A stretch of 10,354 bases of DNA from W1P20-047 sp051878795. Its GTDB lineage: Bacteria > Actinomycetota > Coriobacteriia > Coriobacteriales > Eggerthellaceae. The position numbers were made by a program, and so were the translations under genes. The stretch is taken from assembly GCA_051878795.1 (NCBI GenBank), contig JBJEKU010000069.1, positions 1-10,354 on the forward strand. The letters run 5' to 3'. Below, in pieces: positions 5,889 through 10,354 of this stretch. The notes beneath the pieces were generated by a model that worked only from the letters and a program-made list of their open reading frames with translations, was not told the DNA's origin and ran no database searches. Positions within the stretch are counted from its first letter, which is position 1; the number at the start of each line of letters is the position of its first letter.

Positions 5889-8582
5889 ATGCATGAATCC
5901 ACTATTCTTTCCGAATTGGAGTTTCGATGCCAGCAGGATCCCGACGGGGTTTGCTTCTATATTGCGACCCAACGCCGGGAAGATGGGGTACCGTATGAAA
6001 CGGTTACCTACGAGCAGCTGAGGAATCGTTCCGTACGTTTGGCGCGTGCCCTATTCGATCAAGGTTTGATGCGAGGCAGGTGGTGCGCGGCGGATATGCC
6101 CAACTGCCCAGAATTCGTGTACTTGATCGTTGCCTCCCTGATCAATGGAATTCCACTGGTACTGCTCAACAATCGTCTTACTTCAGCTGAGAAGGGAACC
6201 CGCATTCGTGAGGCATGCCAGGCAATCGGGATTCCGAATCTGCGTGTTTTTACCAGGGATTCCATCTTGAATGCCATTGCGTGGGATATGAAGACTTACG
6301 GCGAAGACGATTTCGATGCGTCGCATCTGATTTGTCGCGCCCATGATGCATATGATCCGGATTGCCCTGGGTTGACGGTCTTCTCTTCCGGTTCTTTCGG
6401 AAATCCCCGTCCCGTTTTATTCACGTGGGGCAATGTTCACGGTGCGGCACGTTCTATGAACACCACCGTCAGCCGTCCAGGTGAGGGCATGTGGCAGCTT
6501 GCAATGCCCCTGAACAGGGTTGCTGGTGTCCAGGTGGTGTATCGCTCGCTATTGAATGGGAATCCGTTCATCCTATATCGCGAATTCTTCGCACAGCAGC
6601 TTCTTGATGATGTGCGTGAATACGGTGCTACCCATGTGTCCGTTTGGGGCAGTATGCTGAAGGGCCTTGTCTCCTGTGCTGCGCAAACGGAGGAAGACAC
6701 CCAAGCGGTGCAATCGTATCGATGCGTGCTCTTAGGGGGGTCGTCTCCTGCATATGATGCGTTGGAACAGGCGATCGAAATGAAGGTGCGGGTGTATGCC
6801 AGCTTCGGTATGACGGAAACCTGCGGCAATGTAGCAGCCTGCCTTGCGACGAGCGGCTTCAACGGTCGATTGTTTTCGCTTCCCGACTATCAGCTTGCGG
6901 TGATCTCGCCCGACGAGAGCGGCTTCGGCAATCTTGCCGTGAAGGGCCCTGGCGTTGCTCCGATGGAACTCAACCCCAAATCCGTGTTCACGGTCGATGG
7001 CTTCCTATTGACCAACGTGCTTGCGAAAGTAGATGATCCCGGGGTGAGATTGTTCAGGCCCGCCGATGAATCTTTCGTGTCGGGTGGTGAGGATATCGAT
7101 CCGAAGAAGATCGCAGAACAGCTTCTGCTCGTCCCCGGGGTGACCGATGCCTACGTATTCGCCGATGAGGACGAGGAATGGGGGCGTCGTCCTGTTGCCA
7201 TTGTGGAGACAGCGGCTGTTTCACGTGAAACCGGATGCAATCTGCAGCTTCTTGCCGATAAGGTCGGCGAAAGCCTTTCCGAATGCCTGGATCCGCTTCT
7301 TAGGCCCGACAGGATTATCGCTGTCCCCGAATTCCCACGTACAGGTGTGGGGGAAGTCGACTATAGCCAGTTGCGCTTGCTGTATAGCCAGCGTTTAGAT
7401 GTCCGTAAGGTAGAGGCGTGGGTAGTGCATGCTCCTCTGGATCCGCCCCAGACCCTTGGTGCCGTGCGTTTGAAAGAACGAGAGCTGCTGGTCGTGAGGG
7501 TGACCGACTGGGCGGGGCGTACCGGAGTAGGCGAAAGCCTAGCCTATCCGCGTGTATGCAGGGCAAAGGAAACCTTGGAAGACGGGTCTGAATTCCTGCG
7601 TTCCAGGATCGCCCCCTTGCTTATCGATCATGTATTCGTGCATCCCAGCCAAGCCAGCGTACTCTGGCGTTCGCTTGACGCCGCCGCTTTCCCCTATGCT
7701 TGCGCCGCCTTGGAGTCGGCGATATGGGACTTGGGCGGTAAGGTGAATTGCTCTTCCTTGGTCGAGATGATCGGGGGAAGGGATCTGTGGCAGAATCCTG
7801 AATCCGATCCGAAAGTTCCCTTAGGCGGTGTCCCCTGCGGTGCTGCTATCGAGTATTCGACCGAGTGGGAGTGCTTGGAGAAGGTTCGCAAGGCGGTGGA
7901 GGTCGGCTGCGAGAGCGTTCGCATCAAGATCAAGCCGGGTTGCGATGCCAGTTTGGTGAACGCTATCCGAAAAGAGCATCCTAGGCTCAATCTGGTGCTC
8001 GATGGGAACCAGGCGTATACCGAGGCCAGTTTGAAGCCGATACTCGATCTGGAGGGCTATAACATCTCGTGTATCATCGATCCCCTTAATCCCTCTGCTC
8101 CGCCGAAGGTGGGTCCTCAGGGTATCTGGGAGCGCCTGTCGCGCTTGCAGCGTGATTTGGGAGCATCCATCTGCGTCGAGCGTTGTTGGAATGGGCTCGA
8201 TGACCTGAAAGAGGGCCTGAGGAAGCATTCCACTATCAGATGCGCCTCTTTGCGCGTGAGCAAGCTGGGCGGTATCCAACCTGCGTTGGAGTTTTATTGG
8301 TGGGCGCGTCAGAAGGGGATTGCCCTCCTTCCTGTTTCAGAGGGGGCATCTCCGGTATCGTCTCGAATCCAGGCGGCATTCCAGACGCTTCCTGGAATGA
8401 ATATGTGCGGCGATTTCCCGCTTGCCGAGCAGGAGATCATCGAGGATTCATGCGTGCCCGGACTTGTCTTCGATTCGGGTGCGCTGCGCATCAACACCGA
8501 GGGATACGAGCACGGTATCGGTTGCAAGATCGATCCCGGCCTTCTGGAGAAGTATGCCGAAGCTGCTTGGGTGCTTGAATAA
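5889..8582 (+). CDS. Fused MenE-MenC protein: OSB-CoA ligase-like + o-succinylbenzoate synthase-like
   Basis: MenC dehydrates SHCHC to o-succinylbenzoate; MenE activates that acid with ATP and CoA. Here both are one 897-residue chain: an ANL adenylation domain (about 1-500), then an enolase-superfamily domain (about 503-890). MenE part: P-loop SSGSFGNPR (166-174, Arg where Lys is usual), ASFGMTET (304-311), LLTNV (373-377, where TGD is usual), SGGEDIDP (398-405), and FPRTGVGE (482-489, Glu where the catalytic A10 Lys is usual). MenC part: KIK (680-682), metal ligand D705 in LDGNQAY, IIDPL (729-733, usual IEQPL), CVER (762-765, usual LDES) and LRVSKLGG (788-795, Arg where the second catalytic Lys is usual). 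Start: ATG 5889 has GGTGA at 5876-5880; TTG 5874 and GTG 5877 in frame are alternatives. The domains are clear from order and motifs; activity is doubtful at several sites. yfcE follows 29 bases later. Confidence 0.85.
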   Translation: MHESTILSELEFRCQQDPDGVCFYIATQRREDGVPYETVTYEQLRNRSVRLARALFDQGLMRGRWCAADMPNCPEFVYLIVASLINGIPLVLLNNRLTSAEKGTRIREACQAIGIPNLRVFTRDSILNAIAWDMKTYGEDDFDASHLICRAHDAYDPDCPGLTVFSSGSFGNPRPVLFTWGNVHGAARSMNTTVSRPGEGMWQLAMPLNRVAGVQVVYRSLLNGNPFILYREFFAQQLLDDVREYGATHVSVWGSMLKGLVSCAAQTEEDTQAVQSYRCVLLGGSSPAYDALEQAIEMKVRVYASFGMTETCGNVAACLATSGFNGRLFSLPDYQLAVISPDESGFGNLAVKGPGVAPMELNPKSVFTVDGFLLTNVLAKVDDPGVRLFRPADESFVSGGEDIDPKKIAEQLLLVPGVTDAYVFADEDEEWGRRPVAIVETAAVSRETGCNLQLLADKVGESLSECLDPLLRPDRIIAVPEFPRTGVGEVDYSQLRLLYSQRLDVRKVEAWVVHAPLDPPQTLGAVRLKERELLVVRVTDWAGRTGVGESLAYPRVCRAKETLEDGSEFLRSRIAPLLIDHVFVHPSQASVLWRSLDAAAFPYACAALESAIWDLGGKVNCSSLVEMIGGRDLWQNPESDPKVPLGGVPCGAAIEYSTEWECLEKVRKAVEVGCESVRIKIKPGCDASLVNAIRKEHPRLNLVLDGNQAYTEASLKPILDLEGYNISCIIDPLNPSAPPKVGPQGIWERLSRLQRDLGASICVERCWNGLDDLKEGLRKHSTIRCASLRVSKLGGIQPALEFYWWARQKGIALLPVSEGASPVSSRIQAAFQTLPGMNMCGDFPLAEQEIIEDSCVPGLVFDSGALRINTEGYEHGIGCKIDPGLLEKYAEAAWVLE

Positions 8583-8611
8583 GCCTCTTGTCCGTCATGA
8601 AAGGATATTGA

Positions 8612-9139
8612 ATGAAACTTGTAATCGCTTCCGATATCCACGGTTCCGCGTATTGGTGCGAGCGCCTGCTCGAGCAGGTGGATTTGGAAAAGCCCGATAC
8701 CTTGGTGCTGTTGGGCGATATCCTGTACCACGGTCCCCGCAATGATCTGCCGAAGGGCCATGATCCGAAAAGCGTCGTGAAGATGCTCAATGCAAGGGCG
8801 CGCAATATCCTTGCTGTACGCGGTAACTGCGAAGCTGAAGTGGATCAGATGGTGTTGGACTTCCCTTGTATGGCGGATTATGCAGTGCTGATGGATGGGT
8901 CACGTCAGATCTATCTGACCCATGGGCATCTTTGGTCTCCCGAATCTCTGCCCCCTTTGCCTGATGGAAGTGCTTTCCTATACGGTCATACCCACGTGAA
9001 GGTGAACGAGGATATGCCTCATCCGCAGGGCGGTACCATTCACGTGGTCAACCCCGGTAGCGTGAGTATTCCGAAAGACGGGTCCAACAGCTTCGCTGTG
9101 TACGAGAACGGCGAATTCCAGCTAAGGGAGCTGAGGTAA
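8612..9139 (+). CDS. yfcE: YfcE-type metallophosphodiesterase
   Basis: A small two-metal phosphodiesterase; E. coli YfcE cleaves model phosphodiesters, and its natural substrate is not settled to my knowledge. All metal and catalytic motifs of the calcineurin-like fold are here in order: D8 and H10 (SDIHG), D36 (LLGDILYHGPRN), N72 (RGNCE), H104 (THGH), and H126/H128 (GHTH), followed by NPGSVSIPKDG. These match YfcE closely from end to end, and 175 residues is about the E. coli length. The start has AAAGGA at 8600-8605, 6 bases upstream. It lies 29 bases after menE-menC with no terminator between, so the two are probably cotranscribed, but no functional link to quinone synthesis is known to me. 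No signal peptide is seen; it should be cytosolic. Confidence 0.94.
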   Translation: MKLVIASDIHGSAYWCERLLEQVDLEKPDTLVLLGDILYHGPRNDLPKGHDPKSVVKMLNARARNILAVRGNCEAEVDQMVLDFPCMADYAVLMDGSRQIYLTHGHLWSPESLPPLPDGSAFLYGHTHVKVNEDMPHPQGGTIHVVNPGSVSIPKDGSNSFAVYENGEFQLRELR

Positions 9140-9200
9140 GAGAAAACTCGAACAGGTTGGCGGAATCGATGCTGCTATCCATGCAACGACACGGAACGAA

Positions 9201-9225
9201 GAAGGCGCCCGATCTGGGCGCCTTC
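9201..9225. terminator. Shared hairpin between convergent yfcE and amidohydrolase
   Basis: A perfect 10-base-pair stem, GAAGGCGCCC (9201-9210) with GGGCGCCTTC (9216-9225), with loop GATCT. It lies 61 bases after the yfcE stop and 18 bases beyond the end of the minus-strand amidohydrolase. On the minus strand it is followed by TTCGTTCC; on the plus strand by CTGCGGTTCTTGG. Neither is a full T run, but the GC-rich stem and the position between convergent genes fit a bidirectional terminator. Confidence 0.75.
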
Positions 9226-9243
9226 CTGCGGTTCTTGGCTTGG

Positions 9244-10035
9244 CTAATCGATTTTCGTCTGCGTGAATCGTTCAGCATTCTTCCAGGTAACGTTTTCGAA
9301 TACTTCTTCCGAAAGACCGATCGACTGGATGAATTCCGCCTCGTCTTTCGCCCCGAAGAGCGGGTAGTCGCTACCGAACATCACTCTCTCTGTTCCGAAG
9401 AGATTGATTAACTCCCGCATGCGGCGTGCTCCCATCATGAACGAGCTGCTCGAGGTGTCGACATAGCAGTTCTCGTTGCCTAGGAAGTCGTACCCCAGCT
9501 CTGGAATCGACCAGCCGCCGAAGTGAGCTGCATCTACCACCAGGTTAGGGAAGCTTTTCAGTACTTCTTTCAGGCGGCGAGGGTGGGAGAAGTCGTAGCG
9601 GTAGTCTCCGGTGTGGATAACGATGGGAAGACGTCCTTCGATGATCTCGTAGAGCTTCATGAGGCGCGGGTCGTCGAGATTGACATGCTGGATGTCGGGA
9701 TGGATTTTTACGCCTTTCAGACCCAAATCGATCATGCGGTTTACTTCGGTTTCCATGTCCTCGTAATCCTGATGCATGCAGCCGAATCCGATGAACTGCG
9801 GGTGTTCTTTGCATTCGTTCGCGATGAAATTGTTGATGGTTTCCACATTCCCCGGTTTTACGGCAACGGAATGAACGATGAAATGGGTAATGGGGGAATC
9901 AGCGGTGCTCTCGAGGAGGTGGCGTACCGGTCCACCGCCGGTTTTAGGGATGGTGTAGAAATCGGAAATGCTCTGCCCCGCCTTTTCGGCGATCTTTTCT
10001 GGGTAGATGTGTGCGTGCCCGTCAACGAATGCCAT
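9244..10035 (-). CDS. Amidohydrolase-2 family metal-dependent hydrolase (substrate unknown)
   Basis: A 263-residue TIM-barrel hydrolase of the amidohydrolase-related family (the group that includes ACMSD and related hydrolases and decarboxylases). Motifs in order are the metal-binding DGHAH (H7, H9), GVKIHPD (108-114, H112), VIHTGD (H141), DAAHFGG (H171) and FGSDYP with the catalytic/metal Asp D223. No signal peptide, so it is likely cytosolic. The start has AAGGA at 10041-10045 on the minus strand, 5 bases upstream. It is a single gene pointing against yfcE, with a shared terminator hairpin and its own candidate promoter upstream. The reaction cannot be named: the family covers hydrolases, decarboxylases and lactonases, and no neighbour points to a pathway. 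Confidence 0.85.
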   Translation of the reverse strand: MAFVDGHAHIYPEKIAEKAGQSISDFYTIPKTGGGPVRHLLESTADSPITHFIVHSVAVKPGNVETINNFIANECKEHPQFIGFGCMHQDYEDMETEVNRMIDLGLKGVKIHPDIQHVNLDDPRLMKLYEIIEGRLPIVIHTGDYRYDFSHPRRLKEVLKSFPNLVVDAAHFGGWSIPELGYDFLGNENCYVDTSSSSFMMGARRMRELINLFGTERVMFGSDYPLFGAKDEAEFIQSIGLSEEVFENVTWKNAERFTQTKID

Positions 10036-10053
10036 GATGTTCCTTCTGTGCGT

Positions 10054-10076
10054 GTGCGATTATGTAGTGCGATTAT
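10054..10076. repeat. Tandem 10-base repeat at the amidohydrolase promoter
   Basis: GTGCGATTAT occurs exactly at 10054-10063 and 10067-10076, a 13-base period. Read on the minus strand, the upstream copy contains most of the TATAAT candidate and the other lies just downstream, between the promoter and the ribosome site. It could be an operator for a regulator of the amidohydrolase gene. Confidence 0.6.
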
Positions 10077-10077
10077 A
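10072..10077 (-). promoter_or_regulatory. Candidate -10 box for the amidohydrolase gene
   Basis: The minus strand carries a perfect TATAAT here, 36 bases before the start codon. No good TTGACA-like box is seen 15-19 bases upstream, so only the -10 element is supported; the TG that precedes it is offset by one base too many for a standard extended -10. Confidence 0.5.
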
Positions 10078-10186
10078 GTACAGGCGAAAAATCGGCAGAG
10101 CTTGCCGTCATGATGCATCGGGGTTCGGTTGTGTTAGAGCATAATATGAAGGAAATATGAATAAACTACCGTATTGGAGAAAACAC

Positions 10187-10215
10187 TTGCAAGGCAATGT
10201 ACTGATGGGTAATAT
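10187..10215 (+). promoter_or_regulatory. Candidate promoter for the initiator tRNA
   Basis: TTGCAA (10187-10192) and TAATAT (10210-10215) are spaced by 17 bases; each matches 4 of 6 consensus positions. Transcription would begin near 10222, about 20 bases before the tRNA. The spacing and position are good, the boxes only fair. Confidence 0.4.
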
Positions 10216-10243
10216 TACTTCTTGCGTTCAACGCATTACATAT

Positions 10244-10321
10244 TGCGGGGTGGAGCAGTCTGGTTAGCTCGTCGGGCTCATAACCCGAAGGCCGTCGGTT
10301 CGAATCCGGCCCCCGCGACCA
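10244..10321 (+). tRNA. Initiator tRNA-fMet (anticodon CAT)
   Basis: A full cloverleaf, 78 bases including an encoded CCA (10319-10321). Acceptor 10244-10250 pairs with 10311-10317; D stem GAGC (10253-10256) with GCTC (10267-10270); anticodon stem TCGGG (10272-10276) with CCCGA (10284-10288) around loop CTCATAA, anticodon CAT at 10279-10281; T stem GTCGG (10294-10298) with CCGGC (10306-10310) around TTCGAAT. Initiator features are the three consecutive G-C pairs below the anticodon loop, the A11-U24 pair in the D stem, and no strong 1-72 pair: here it is U1-G72, where E. coli has the C1-A72 mismatch. It starts protein synthesis with formyl-methionine. Confidence 0.96.
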
Positions 10322-10328
10322 AATTTCC

Positions 10329-10352
10329 AAGGCACCCTTTCCGGTGCCTTTT
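10329..10352 (+). terminator. Intrinsic terminator after tRNA-fMet
   Basis: AAGGCACC (10329-10336) pairs with GGTGCCTT (10343-10350) around a 6-base loop, and the stem runs into TTTTCT at the window end. It begins 7 bases after the CCA, so the tRNA appears to be a single-gene transcript. Confidence 0.88.
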
Positions 10353-10354
10353 CT

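Noticed and set aside
5783..5896. 37-codon frame from ATG 5783 running over the menE-menC start
   Set aside because: It has no ribosome site and lies across the terminator hairpin; unlike 3449-3559 it has no supporting features.
10157..10267. 36-codon frame starting MNKLPYW upstream of the tRNA
   Set aside because: The AAGGA-like site is only 3 bases from the ATG and the frame runs into the tRNA gene.

Overview
The window looks like an ordinary stretch of bacterial chromosome, probably from an anaerobic actinobacterium of the class Coriobacteriia (Eggerthella/Slackia/Cryptobacterium relatives). This placement is an inference from the look of the proteins, a GC content in the mid-50s by eye, a menaquinone-type gene set and a CCA-encoding initiator tRNA; I could not test it by search. 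I see no mobile element, CRISPR array or origin.

Layout: (1) 1-1958 holds the possible tail of an upstream gene, a NifS/IscS cysteine desulfurase and an IscU-type NifU scaffold, closed by an intrinsic terminator. This is a minimal Fe-S cluster assembly unit. (2) 2103-3362 encodes a membrane-anchored LytR-CpsA-Psr (LCP) cell-wall ligase. (3) 3449-8582 is a menaquinone-type block: a possible 36-residue leader ORF containing a 30-base perfect palindrome, then a MenD-like ThDP enzyme with a long N-terminal extension, a terminator, and a fused MenE-MenC protein. (4) 8612-9139 is a YfcE-type phosphodiesterase 29 bases behind menE-menC. (5) 9244-10035, on the minus strand, is an amidohydrolase-2 family protein, separated from yfcE by a hairpin that can serve both directions. 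(6) 10244-10321 is the initiator tRNA-fMet(CAT) with its own terminator.

How the genes fit together: NifS supplies sulfur to the NifU scaffold. MenD, MenC and MenE would make SEPHCHC, o-succinylbenzoate and o-succinylbenzoyl-CoA in turn (the intervening MenH step is not encoded here). LCP attaches polymers to the wall. YfcE and the amidohydrolase have no evident pathway link.

The main point of interest is the men block. The folds and several core motifs of MenD, MenE and MenC are clear, but all three have lost or swapped residues that are normally tied to catalysis or substrate binding: the MenD SPGSRS arginine and others, the MenE A3, A7 and A10 residues, and the MenC second catalytic lysine and one metal ligand. 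The reading frames are intact. Either this lineage has a strongly divergent menaquinone route or the cluster makes something related but different. The possible leader ORF with its hairpin just before menD adds a candidate control element.
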